Positions 1 through 6,567 of a stretch of 30,420 nt of DNA are shown piece by piece; the first letter of the stretch is position 1, and every line of letters starts with the position of its first letter. The position numbers and the translations under genes were made by a program. Source of the DNA: an uncultured Clostridium sp. (GTDB taxonomy: Bacteria; Bacillota; Clostridia; TANB77; CAG-508); contig CAMMNR010000004.1 in NCBI GenBank assembly GCA_946498265.1, forward strand, positions 1 through 30,420. The letters are read 5' to 3'. Below the pieces are notes generated by a model, which was not told where the DNA came from, searched no databases, and saw only the letters and a list, made by a program, of their open reading frames with translations.

Positions 1-72
1 GAATTCTATCAATTTTATTTTGAATTTTTCTATCAGTTTTATTTTAACATTTACATTTTTACTTATCATCAT
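1..72 (-). CDS. Partial gene running off the left edge, unidentified
   Basis: Reading leftward, GGGAG is followed closely by two adjacent in-frame ATG codons (70-72 and 67-69), and the frame stays open for 24 codons to the window edge. The visible peptide starts MMISKNVNVKIKLIEKF and is rich in Lys and Ile. Too little is present to assign a family. The second ATG has the better spacing from GGGAG. In DNA this AT-rich a 24-codon open frame could arise by chance, so the call rests mainly on the ribosome binding site. Confidence 0.3.
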   Translation of the reverse strand, partial: MMISKNVNVKIKLIEKFKIKLIEF

Positions 73-183
73 TTCTCCCTTTTATAATTTATTTAAGGTA
101 ATCACAATAAATATATTAATTTTATAAAAATGTAAGATTTATACTTTTTATATTTTCTTACATACTCTAGCAATATATCCTCG

Positions 184-267
184 TGTCAATTTCTGACATC
201 CAATGACTGGTCCACAGCTTATGGCTTACCTTTGTCAAGTGAATATGTGGCTTGAGAGGTATGAGCC
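184..267. other. GC-richer foldable island, possible structured RNA or gene remnant
   Basis: This stretch is visibly richer in G and C than the AT-rich DNA on either side. Written on the plus strand it contains TGTCA-ATTTC-TGACA (184-198), then GGCT-T-ACC (223-230) pairing with GGT-ATG-AGCC (258-267), enclosing TCAAG (235-239) paired with CTTGA (251-255). I recognise no named riboswitch or RNA family. A short plus-strand frame reading MAYLCQVNMWLERYEPKIEL ends at about 283, so a fragment of a lost protein gene is an equal possibility. The transcribed strand is not known. Confidence 0.3.
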
Positions 268-284
268 TAAGATTGAATTATAAT

Positions 285-563
285 TTATCTACTTCTTAAA
301 CTTGAGGTTCCAAATTGGAACCTCAAGTTTTCCGCTTCTTTTTCTGTTAATTGGAAACAAAAATCCTCTGGAAATCTATTAATATTTCTTTTCATAGCTT
401 TATTTATATTCTTAGTTGTGTACTGATATAACATAGCTACATCACTATCTAACATTACTTGTTTTCCTCTAATTGTATAAATTAGATTTTTTATGTTTTC
501 TGTTTCAGATTTTGTTATATTTAATTTTTCATCTATTGGTACCATATCATTTTCTTCATTCAT
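285..563 (-). CDS. Truncated ORF6N-domain (phage antirepressor-type) protein
   Basis: The core reads IYTIRGKQVMLDSDVAMLYQ, then a KRNINRFPEDFCFQLT segment, the signature of the ORF6N DNA-binding domain found in phage antirepressors and related chromosomal proteins. Family members continue well past this domain; this one stops after FGTSSLRSR, so about 92 residues remain and the C-terminal part is missing. I chose ATG at 563 over an upstream GTG (572) because AAGGA sits about 10 bases before the ATG. The stop lies just beyond a perfect palindrome (298-330), which may mark the point of damage. An exact LexA box lies in its promoter, so the remnant is probably DNA-damage inducible. It may be a fossil of a prophage regulator or a short functional DNA-binding protein. 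Confidence 0.7.
   Translation of the reverse strand: MNEENDMVPIDEKLNITKSETENIKNLIYTIRGKQVMLDSDVAMLYQYTTKNINKAMKRNINRFPEDFCFQLTEKEAENLRFQFGTSSLRSR
298..330. repeat. Perfect 16-bp palindrome inside the ORF6N gene
   Basis: AAACTTGAGGTTCCAA and TTGGAACCTCAAGTTT are exact reverse complements separated by one base. The palindrome covers the codons for the last residues of the truncated ORF6N protein. No U-tract follows on either strand, so it is not a typical terminator. Confidence 0.8.
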
Positions 564-592
564 AATTACCACATCCTTAATTTGTTACACAT

Positions 593-621
593 ATTACAGA
601 ACATATGTTCTTAAACGTCAA
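593..621 (-). promoter_or_regulatory. Sigma-A-type promoter with an exact LexA (SOS) box
   Basis: On the minus strand the order is TTGACG (-35, 616-621), a 17-base spacer, and TGTAAT (-10, 593-598). The palindrome AGAACATATGTTCT (598-611) fills most of the spacer. Its core GAACATATGTTC matches the established Bacillus subtilis LexA/DinR site (GAAC-N4-GTTC). LexA bound here would block polymerase at the ORF6N promoter, whose ATG lies about 30 bases further on. The assignment as an SOS site is inference from exact motif and ideal placement. Confidence 0.72.
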
Positions 622-690
622 GTGGTTTTTACAAAATTAATTACATCTTTGTCATTTGTTCATACCTTAACTAATATTTTTAAATACAAA

Positions 691-726
691 ATCAGCTTAT
701 CCTTTTACTGTTTAGAATAAGCTGAT
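691..726 (-). terminator. Probable terminator after the small Cys-rich gene
   Basis: ATCAGCTTAT (691-700) pairs perfectly with ATAAGCTGAT (717-726) around a 16-base loop. On the minus strand the stem is followed by TTTTGTATTT, a modest U-rich tail. It lies downstream of the gene at 871-1044. Confidence 0.45.
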
Positions 727-745
727 CTTGTGAAATAACTAATTT

Positions 746-829
746 TTAGCAAATATCAATTCGACTTCCATTTTGGAAAGTAAATTTAAGTGTGATATTA
801 AATGCTTTGTTCTTAGGTGACTGTTTAAT
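746..829 (-). CDS. Possible 27-residue ORF with a non-AUG start
   Basis: A strong Shine-Dalgarno-like GGAAGGAGAG (840-849) stands between the stop of the Cys-rich gene and a frame that begins ATT AAA CAG and ends TGC TAA. The peptide contains FNITLKFTFQNG, an alternating pattern typical of a beta strand pair. No ATG, GTG or TTG opens this frame, so initiation would need ATT, and the spacing is longer than usual. It lies before the terminator at 691-726, which would place it in the same transcript as the gene above it. It may equally be the eroded end of a longer gene. Confidence 0.2.
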   Translation of the reverse strand: MKQSPKNKAFNITLKFTFQNGSRIDIC

Positions 830-870
830 TTTTAGTTATCTCTCCTTCCTTATTAACTATGATATAAAAA

Positions 871-1044
871 TTATTCAACATCATGAGCCCACTTTTCTTC
901 AGAAAATTCAGAACAATTTGATGGATTCATATAGACTTCTTTAACTGTTGAAATCCGCTTAAATTGTTCCTTTATTTTTTCGTTACAACATTTGTTGTAT
1001 TCTGAATAACGACATGTTCCACATCTGCAAATAATATCTATCAT
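871..1044 (-). CDS. Small Cys-rich protein, 57 residues, unidentified
   Basis: GGAGGAATAAT precedes an ATG that opens 57 codons ending in TAA. The N-terminus holds MIDIICRCGTCRYSEYNKCC, a C-x-C-x2-C motif followed by a CC pair at residues 19-20; a sixth cysteine lies at about 44 in NPSNCSEF. Clustered cysteines in a cytosolic peptide suggest a zinc or iron-sulfur site, which is inference. There is no signal peptide or membrane segment. Repair-gene neighbours (yolD, umuC) lie upstream on the same strand but a hairpin separates them. Its family is not known to me. Confidence 0.68.
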   Translation of the reverse strand: MIDIICRCGTCRYSEYNKCCNEKIKEQFKRISTVKEVYMNPSNCSEFSEEKWAHDVE

Positions 1045-1102
1045 ATTATTCCTCCTTTGCCAATTGGCTTTCTAAAATAAGTTTACAGGTTGCTATTTAT
1101 TT

Positions 1103-1129
1103 AAATTCCTCTTATTTTAGGAGGAATTT
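1103..1129 (-). terminator. Hairpin downstream of the yolD-like gene
   Basis: AAATTCCTC (1103-1111) and GAGGAATTT (1121-1129) form a 9-bp stem with a 9-base loop. The tail on the minus strand is AAATAAATAG, which is weak for a U-tract, so termination efficiency is uncertain. The stem stands between the yolD-like gene and the Cys-rich gene. Confidence 0.4.
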
Positions 1130-1207
1130 CTAAAAATCATATTTACATATTAACATAATTTATACTTTTTTTCAACTATAATTTCTATATTATATAAGTA
1201 AAGACTT

Positions 1208-1519
1208 TTATACTAAAATATCAATAATATCGCAAATATTTACATTTTCTGTTTTATTTATTTGTATCTTCTTTTTTATATAATCAATGTTTGTTACAAT
1301 CCCTTCTATCTCACTATATCTTCCATTTTTATAATATTTAAGTTTAATACATTTTCCATTTTCTACCTGGTTAAATTTATCATTTAATTCTGATAGAGTA
1401 TCTTCAGATAATTCTTTCTTTTCTTCATATTCTATTTCTTTTTCCCTTAACGCTTCTTGTAGTCCTTTTAGTGCATCAAATGGAAGAAATTGTTTTGCTC
1501 TTGAAACTCTATTCACCAC
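1208..1519 (-). CDS. YolD-like family protein, partner of the Y-family polymerase
   Basis: The N-terminal RAKQFLPFDALKGLQEALRE is the hallmark of the YolD-like family, and the rest forms a short charged helix followed by a beta-rich segment (SEIEGIVTNIDYIKKKIQI). Members are commonly encoded next to UmuC/UvrX-type polymerases in Firmicutes, and their precise role is unsettled. Translation starts at GTG 1519: AATAGGAGGTC gives a GGAGG site 8 bases upstream. The start overlaps the end of the polymerase gene by 11 bases, which implies translational coupling. At 103 residues it is full length for the family. Confidence 0.85.
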   Translation of the reverse strand: MVNRVSRAKQFLPFDALKGLQEALREKEIEYEEKKELSEDTLSELNDKFNQVENGKCIKLKYYKNGRYSEIEGIVTNIDYIKKKIQINKTENVNICDIIDILV

Positions 1520-2768
1520 TATTATGACCTCCTATTAACTTATTTCTAACTAATGTTGTTGCTCCTTCTTCTAAATTCATTCCTCTTAAAATTGTATTTT
1601 TTCCCATTTTGCTTTTTATGCCAGACATTACAAGTTCTAATTTTCTTTCTTTATCTATTTTTTCTTGATCTGTAAATAAACTTAATTGCACATTTTCAGT
1701 TTCTATTACATTTGCAAAATTTACACCTATTCTTCTTATTGCAACATTTCTATTAGTAGTTTTATCATATATATCTAGAAATGTTTTTAACAATTCTGTA
1801 TATACATTTGAATAATTTATTATTTTTTTCGTTCCTCCTGTTGCTTTTACAATATCTTTTGAATATCCTATATATAACCCTATTGTATTAGTTACTAAAT
1901 TATTTTCTATTAACCTTAAACTCCCCAGCTCTACCATTTCTTTTAAAACTAATCTTGCTTTTTCAAATGAATAATCTTCAAATAATACTTGACTGTTAGT
2001 TATAGAATTTGTCTTTGGCTTATATTTTTTAATATCTGCAATTGTACAGCTTTCTTTTCCCCATGAATGGTCTATTAAATACTCTGCATTAATACCAAAT
2101 TCTTTATATAGCTTTTTTGGGTCAGTATGAGAAACATCATACATAGTAAAAATCCTCATTTTGTTTAATCGTCTTTCTATTCCTTTTCCAATTTGCCAGA
2201 AATCTGAAAGAGGTTTATGATGCCATAATTCTTTTTTGTACTTTTCTTCATCTAAATAACCAATGTTAGTAGCACTGTGTTTTGCTGTAATATCAAGTGC
2301 AATTTTTGCTAAATACATATTTGTTCCGATACCTGCTGTTGCTGTTATTCCATAATTTTGGTAAATATTTTTTATGATTGTTTTTGCAAGTTCTACTGGA
2401 TTCATTTGATACATTTTTAAATAATTCGTAACATCCATAAAAGCTTCATCTATTGAATATACATGTATATCTTCTTTTGCAAAATATTTTAAATAAATAG
2501 CATAAATATTTGCTGAATATTCTATGTATTTCTTCATTCTAGGCATCGCAACAATGTATTTTATTGTTGGTGGAATTTCAAAAATTCTACATCTATTCTT
2601 TATACCTAACATCTTCATCTTTGGAGATATCGCTAAACAAATTGTTCCTTTTCCTCTTGTTTCATCAGCTACTACTAAATTTGTATTAAAAGGGTCTAAA
2701 CCTCTTTCCACACATTCAACAGAAGCATAAAAAGTTTTTAAATCTATACATAAGTAGTATTTTTGCAT
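1509..2768 (-). CDS. Y-family DNA polymerase (UmuC/DinB type), translesion synthesis
   Basis: This protein of about 419 residues should copy damaged DNA at the replication fork. Numbered from the upstream GTG, motif CIDLKTFYASVE carries the metal ligand Asp12 and Glu21, and YSIDEAFMD carries the catalytic Asp110-Glu111 pair; the thumb and little-finger regions follow. QLSLF at about 364 is a canonical beta-clamp binding pentapeptide. The C-terminal NKLIGGHN ending is typical of Firmicute UvrX/UmuC-like proteins. I prefer ATG 2768 because homologues begin at this point, though GTG at 2777 is in frame and neither has an ideal ribosome binding site. It is translationally coupled to the YolD-like gene. 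A palindrome at its -35 region may be a LexA-type operator. Confidence 0.9.
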   Translation of the reverse strand: MQKYYLCIDLKTFYASVECVERGLDPFNTNLVVADETRGKGTICLAISPKMKMLGIKNRCRIFEIPPTIKYIVAMPRMKKYIEYSANIYAIYLKYFAKEDIHVYSIDEAFMDVTNYLKMYQMNPVELAKTIIKNIYQNYGITATAGIGTNMYLAKIALDITAKHSATNIGYLDEEKYKKELWHHKPLSDFWQIGKGIERRLNKMRIFTMYDVSHTDPKKLYKEFGINAEYLIDHSWGKESCTIADIKKYKPKTNSITNSQVLFEDYSFEKARLVLKEMVELGSLRLIENNLVTNTIGLYIGYSKDIVKATGGTKKIINYSNVYTELLKTFLDIYDKTTNRNVAIRRIGVNFANVIETENVQLSLFTDQEKIDKERKLELVMSGIKSKMGKNTILRGMNLEEGATTLVRNKLIGGHNSGE

Positions 2769-2801
2769 TTCCTTCACTTCCCAAATTATAACTTTAAAAT
2801 A

Positions 2802-2839
2802 ATTATATCATCGATTTTCGCTATTGTAAACAATTGTTT
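2802..2839 (-). promoter_or_regulatory. Promoter of the polymerase gene with a palindromic operator candidate
   Basis: Minus-strand TTTACA (2825-2830) and TATAAT (2802-2807) are separated by 17 bases. The palindrome AAACAATTGTTT (2828-2839) overlaps the -35 box. It has the GAAC-N4-GTTC layout of a Gram-positive LexA site with both outer bases changed (AAAC-AATT-GTTT), so SOS control is plausible but weaker than at 598-611. Confidence 0.6.
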
Positions 2840-2929
2840 GGTTCTTATGTTTTGTAATTTATTCCATAATTGTTATAAATTGTATGTTTGCATTGTATAA
2901 TTATTCATTTATAATTAATCAAAAAATTT

Positions 2930-2955
2930 AAGAGGATAGTATATGCTATCCTCTT
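2930..2955 (-). terminator. Intrinsic terminator of the YccF-domain gene
   Basis: AAGAGGATAG (2930-2939) pairs perfectly with CTATCCTCTT (2946-2955) over a 6-base loop. On the minus strand the stem is followed by AAATTTTTTG, a good U-tract, about 50 bases past the stop at 3003. Confidence 0.75.
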
Positions 2956-3002
2956 ATAAAATCACACAAATCTTAAATTAATATTTTTTCATTTATCTTC
3001 AA

Positions 3003-3176
3003 TTAAACGATTCTTGCCCCAAATGGTGCTAAAGCAAGTTTTGCAATCTTAAAGAACTGTAGTCCGAATGGTATTCCAACAATTGTTATACACCAAATTA
3101 TTCCTGATAATATCCAAGAAAGCCCACTAAAGAGACCTCCAAATATAAACCATAATATATTCCCTATTAAACTCAT
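3003..3176 (-). CDS. YccF-domain small membrane protein
   Basis: The 57 residues contain ILWFIFGGLFSGLSW, then GIIWCITIVGIPFGLQ and KIAKLALAPFGA, which match one YccF domain (formerly DUF307). Some larger members carry two copies; here there is one. Two hydrophobic segments, about 4-20 and 22-40, make it an integral membrane protein. I start at ATG 3176 because AAGGAAGG lies 7 bases upstream; the in-frame ATG at 3230 would add 18 residues without family similarity or a clear ribosome site. It has its own terminator and appears monocistronic. The biochemical function of the family is not established. Confidence 0.78.
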   Translation of the reverse strand: MSLIGNILWFIFGGLFSGLSWILSGIIWCITIVGIPFGLQFFKIAKLALAPFGARIV

Positions 3177-3307
3177 GTCCAGTCCTTCCTTTCTATAAAC
3201 ATTAATTAATTTCTGTGTGATTTTTTGCATAGTTATTTAACTTTTACAAATATTAATATTATCACTTTATTTTAATACAAAGTGTTTATGCTTTTCAATG
3301 TATTTTA

Positions 3308-3473
3308 TTATTTTTCTATAAATTTGTTCCAAAATTTTGTTTTTTGCAAAAATCTATTTAATAATTTGAATAATATAAAACCAGTTTTATATGCTTTTCT
3401 ATTTAAGTTTAATATATGCGTTTCTGGTTCAAATGTAATTGGGGGAAATATGCTTCAATTCTATGTATTTCAA
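3308..3473 (-). pseudogene. Possible small gene split by a frameshift at a run of five C
   Basis: On the minus strand GGGAGG is followed by TTG AAA TAC ATA GAA TTG AAG CAT, and this frame stops shortly after a run of five C (plus 3441-3445). One base out of phase the frame continues as ITFEPETHILNLNRKAYKTG and then a basic, hydrophobic stretch ending KFWNKFIEK before TAA at 3308. Removing one C would join them into about 54 residues. No ordinary start codon opens the second frame alone. The product is not recognised. The 450 bases between the neighbouring genes hold nothing else I can support except the terminator at 3641. Confidence 0.28.
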
Positions 3474-3640
3474 ACACCTCCCAGTTATTACATTCTTATA
3501 ATATCATAATACGTTTTAAAATAGAGTTTTTTAAGAAAAACTTAATACAAAATTAAAGTAATATTAATATAGAATAAAATATAATTAAAAACGTAAAGTT
3601 TTCTAATACTAGAAAAACAAGCTATCAAAATTGGATTCTA

Positions 3641-3678
3641 TACAAAAGCCCCGTGGAAAACACCACAGGGCTTTTGTA
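3641..3678 (-). terminator. Strong intrinsic terminator abutting the stop at 3679
   Basis: TACAAAAGCCC pairs with GGGCTTTTGTA, with an inner GTGG/CCAC stem around AAAACA and one unpaired base on each side. The minus strand ends in GGGCTTTTGT. The stem starts directly after the stop codon of the 566-residue membrane protein. Confidence 0.82.
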
Positions 3679-5379
3679 TTACTGGATTTCAATTTTTGAA
3701 ACAATTCCTACCAATTCCTCATTTGGTGACATATAGTATTCAATGGAAACATTGCTTCCAACTAACATCTGAACCTGTCTACTATTATTAGAAATTGATG
3801 AAATATATAAATTTTCATCTCCCTCTAATACAAAGAAGAATTGTGTTGTACCATTTTGTGTAGCCTGGTACAATTCTGTTATCGTTCCAGTTGTTGATTT
3901 GGTTTCAGTTTCAACTTCTTCTGATGTTTCTCCAATTAAATTTTCGGGAGTTAATCCTTCTTCTCCTAAAACTTTTTCTCTGTACTGAAGAAGTGCATCT
4001 TCCAAAGTTTCACCACTTGCTGATAAAGTATAATTTTCAACATTTATCATCACATAAGCCTTATTTATTTTAGACTTATCTTTTAGTGATATTACATATG
4101 TTGGTACACCATTAACACTTACCATTAATGGATAACTAGACTTGTATCCATAATTCTGATATAAACTTTCAGCCTGTAATTGAGCTGTACTTTCTTCAGC
4201 ACCTGCACAATCATAATAGGTTATTTCTCCAGTTCTGGAGTTAGCCAATATAAATCCAAGTGCTGATTCATCATTGCTAACTGAAACTACACATGTAAAG
4301 AATTGTACGCCATCTTTGGTCATAATTGAATTATAACCTACAAATTCATTTTCATCTTTGTCATCATCTTCGTTAACATTACTACCTCTATAGCTATATG
4401 ATATTTTTTTCACATTAGTTTTTGCAAAAATCGTGTTCCAAAAACCTCCTTTGTATTGATAATAGTTCTCCGCTAATCCCATTAAATAATTTAAGGAATA
4501 AGCATGATCTACCCATTCTGGTAAATCTTCTGGCGAATATTCTTCACATTCTCCAGAATTAGCATTAACAATAACGAAAGATTGAACTATTTTCCCTCCA
4601 AAAAATCCAATCGTTGGTTTTAATACTGGTGCTATATAATATGCTTCACCATTGTCATCAATATCAAATTGATATTTGCCAAATATATAATTAGGATATT
4701 TATTTCTTAAATGTCTTGTTAAATCTTGTGAAAAAATATCACTAGGTGCATATCTGATTTCATTATCTAATTGTATAAGATGACTCTCTTGAGTTTCTGA
4801 ATCAATTAGCACATAACCTGGTATACTTTCATTGTTCATAGCTTTGAATATTGAAGTATATTCTAAAGGAGATAACCTGTATTGTTTTTCATCATAACTT
4901 ATAAGATTATATTCTCCATTTACTTCAAATTGAGATACCTTGTCTATCTCACTTAATGATCTGTTTCCAAGTTTCTGTGCTGTTTGCACATCTAATAGTG
5001 GAAAATTGTTAGCTTCTTCAGCAGTTGAAATACTTTGAATTTCATCTTCAAAGTTTCCTTCTTCAATTTTAATTAAATTTGAGTACTTTACTGCATTAAA
5101 TAATGTTGATGAAGATAGACTTCCAATAATTCCAATTACTACTATAATACTCCATATGATTCCTAATATCATAGTAATAATTGTATCTGTATCAGTTGAC
5201 GTCTCCGCAATAAAAAAAATTACTATTGCGATTATTCCCACAACTATCCAATACCACCAGAAACCTCCTGACCGAATATTCCATGCAGGTAAAAACATCC
5301 AGTTTAAAAAAACTGCTATGAAGATTGTTACAATTCCTGCTATAATCCGACTTACTACACTACTTGCTTCAATGTTCAT
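3679..5379 (-). CDS. Large membrane-anchored protein of unknown function, 566 residues
   Basis: Three hydrophobic helices (about 10-30, 41-58 and 67-87) are followed by a roughly 470-residue soluble part with repeated beta-rich modules, including SFVIVNANSGECEEY, ALGFILANSRTGEITYYDC and KAYVMINVENYTLSASG, each pairing a buried strand with a turn. The segment PEWVDHAYSLNYL is one I associate with uncharacterised proteins of gut Clostridia. The last 70 residues (from about GTITELYQATQNG) look like a small OB-like barrel. No catalytic motif is evident. AGAAGGAGGATTTT before ATG gives a clear start. It has its own promoter (5438-5466) and terminator, so it is probably transcribed alone. A role in the envelope is inference from topology only. 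Confidence 0.7.
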   Translation of the reverse strand: MNIEASSVVSRIIAGIVTIFIAVFLNWMFLPAWNIRSGGFWWYWIVVGIIAIVIFFIAETSTDTDTIITMILGIIWSIIVVIGIIGSLSSSTLFNAVKYSNLIKIEEGNFEDEIQSISTAEEANNFPLLDVQTAQKLGNRSLSEIDKVSQFEVNGEYNLISYDEKQYRLSPLEYTSIFKAMNNESIPGYVLIDSETQESHLIQLDNEIRYAPSDIFSQDLTRHLRNKYPNYIFGKYQFDIDDNGEAYYIAPVLKPTIGFFGGKIVQSFVIVNANSGECEEYSPEDLPEWVDHAYSLNYLMGLAENYYQYKGGFWNTIFAKTNVKKISYSYRGSNVNEDDDKDENEFVGYNSIMTKDGVQFFTCVVSVSNDESALGFILANSRTGEITYYDCAGAEESTAQLQAESLYQNYGYKSSYPLMVSVNGVPTYVISLKDKSKINKAYVMINVENYTLSASGETLEDALLQYREKVLGEEGLTPENLIGETSEEVETETKSTTGTITELYQATQNGTTQFFFVLEGDENLYISSISNNSRQVQMLVGSNVSIEYYMSPNEELVGIVSKIEIQ

Positions 5380-5437
5380 AAAATCCTCCTTCTAGGCATT
5401 GCCTTAAGATAATAAAATATAACAGTTGCATAAATAT

Positions 5438-5466
5438 ATTATACTATATATTAACATAATTTTCAA
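5438..5466 (-). promoter_or_regulatory. Promoter of the 566-residue membrane protein gene
   Basis: Minus-strand TTGAAA (5461-5466), a 17-base spacer and TATAAT (5438-5443) form a near-consensus sigma-A promoter about 60 bases ahead of the ATG. Confidence 0.65.
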
Positions 5467-5582
5467 TTTATATAGAATTCTTTATTAACTATTTTCATAA
5501 TCATTTCATATAATATTTTGATAACAAAAATTACTAACTTATTAAACTTTAAATAAAATCCACATAGATAAGAGATGTTTGA

Positions 5583-6395
5583 ATGTATTATATAAATTCT
5601 AACGACAAGACCCAAATTGCTGTTTTTGACTTAAATCCTAAAGGAAAACAAAGTATAGTTCTAATTCATGGATGGCCACTTTCTCATAAAATGTTTGAAT
5701 ATCAATTACCTACATTCTTAAGTGCTAATTATCGAATTATTATGCTTGATTTACGTGGTTTTGGAGATTCTCAAGAAACTGCTGATGGTTATACATATAA
5801 TCAATTTGCTACTGACTTATATTATGTTGTATCTTCATTAGGTTTATATAACTTTATTTTACTTGGCTTTTCAATGGGTGGTGCAATTGCTACTAGATAT
5901 ATGAGACTTTATAATGGTTATGGTGTATCTAAATTATGCCTACTTGATTCTGCTGTTCCTAGTTATTGTAAAACTTTAGAAAATCCATATGGGCAAACTT
6001 TGGAATCAACTAATCAATTAATTGATTTAGGATTTAATGATAGACCATCTTTAAATCAGTATTTTGGCTCAATTTTCTTTGCTAAAACTCCTTCTGTAGC
6101 ATTTAAAAATTGGTTTCAAGATTTAAGTAATAGTTCTAGTGGTATTGGAGAAATAAAGTCTTTGATTTCTCTTCGTGATGAAAATGTTTTTGATGATTTA
6201 AAGAAAATTAGAGTTCCTACAGGTATTTTTCATGGTAAAGAAGATAAAATTTGTCCTTTTGGTATGGCTCAAATTATGAATCAAGAAATCTCTAATTCTG
6301 TATTATTTCCTCTTAATAATGCTGGACACGGAGCATTTTATGATGTTAAAGATATTTTTAACGATGCTTTAATTAATTTCTTAGAAAAGTCTTAA
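5583..6395 (+). CDS. Alpha/beta hydrolase, 270 residues
   Basis: The fold is shown by SIVLIHGWPLSHKMFEYQ (oxyanion loop), LDLRGFGDS, the nucleophile elbow GFSMGG with Ser97, HGKEDKICPF with the likely acid Asp221, and NAGHGAFYD with His249, giving a complete Ser-Asp-His triad. The HGWPLS signature is common in the branch containing cofactor-free haloperoxidases and esterases, so the substrate cannot be named. There is no signal peptide, so it is cytosolic. The ATG at 5583 has only a weak AGAG site upstream. It is the only plus-strand gene in the first 20 kb, convergent with metK and separated from it by a long perfect inverted repeat. Confidence 0.85.
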   Translation: MYYINSNDKTQIAVFDLNPKGKQSIVLIHGWPLSHKMFEYQLPTFLSANYRIIMLDLRGFGDSQETADGYTYNQFATDLYYVVSSLGLYNFILLGFSMGGAIATRYMRLYNGYGVSKLCLLDSAVPSYCKTLENPYGQTLESTNQLIDLGFNDRPSLNQYFGSIFFAKTPSVAFKNWFQDLSNSSSGIGEIKSLISLRDENVFDDLKKIRVPTGIFHGKEDKICPFGMAQIMNQEISNSVLFPLNNAGHGAFYDVKDIFNDALINFLEKS

Positions 6396-6461
6396 ACTAT
6401 ATTTGTATATTGAGTGAATATACCCTATATAATTCTTCTTTTATAATGTTAAATTTTTGAA

Positions 6462-6531
6462 TTAAACCCAAGTGATATAAATTTTTATGAAATCATGAAT
6501 ATTTATAAAAATTTATATCACTTGGGTTTAA
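6462..6531. repeat. Perfect 27-bp inverted repeat between convergent genes
   Basis: Arms 6462-6488 and 6505-6531 are exact reverse complements (outer end TTAAACCCAAGTGATATAAA) around a 16-base loop. It lies between the hydrolase stop (6395) and the metK stop (6568). The stem is far longer than an ordinary terminator and lacks a strong U-tract on either side, so it may be a small palindromic mobile remnant that also serves as a bidirectional terminator. Confidence 0.85.
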
Positions 6532-6567
6532 CCTAAATACCATTTAATTTAAATTTCAAAAAATATT

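Noticed and set aside
493..720. Plus-strand frame of 75 residues over the LexA-box region
   Set aside because: It overlaps the ORF6N gene and its promoter in antisense, has no SD site and no family resemblance.
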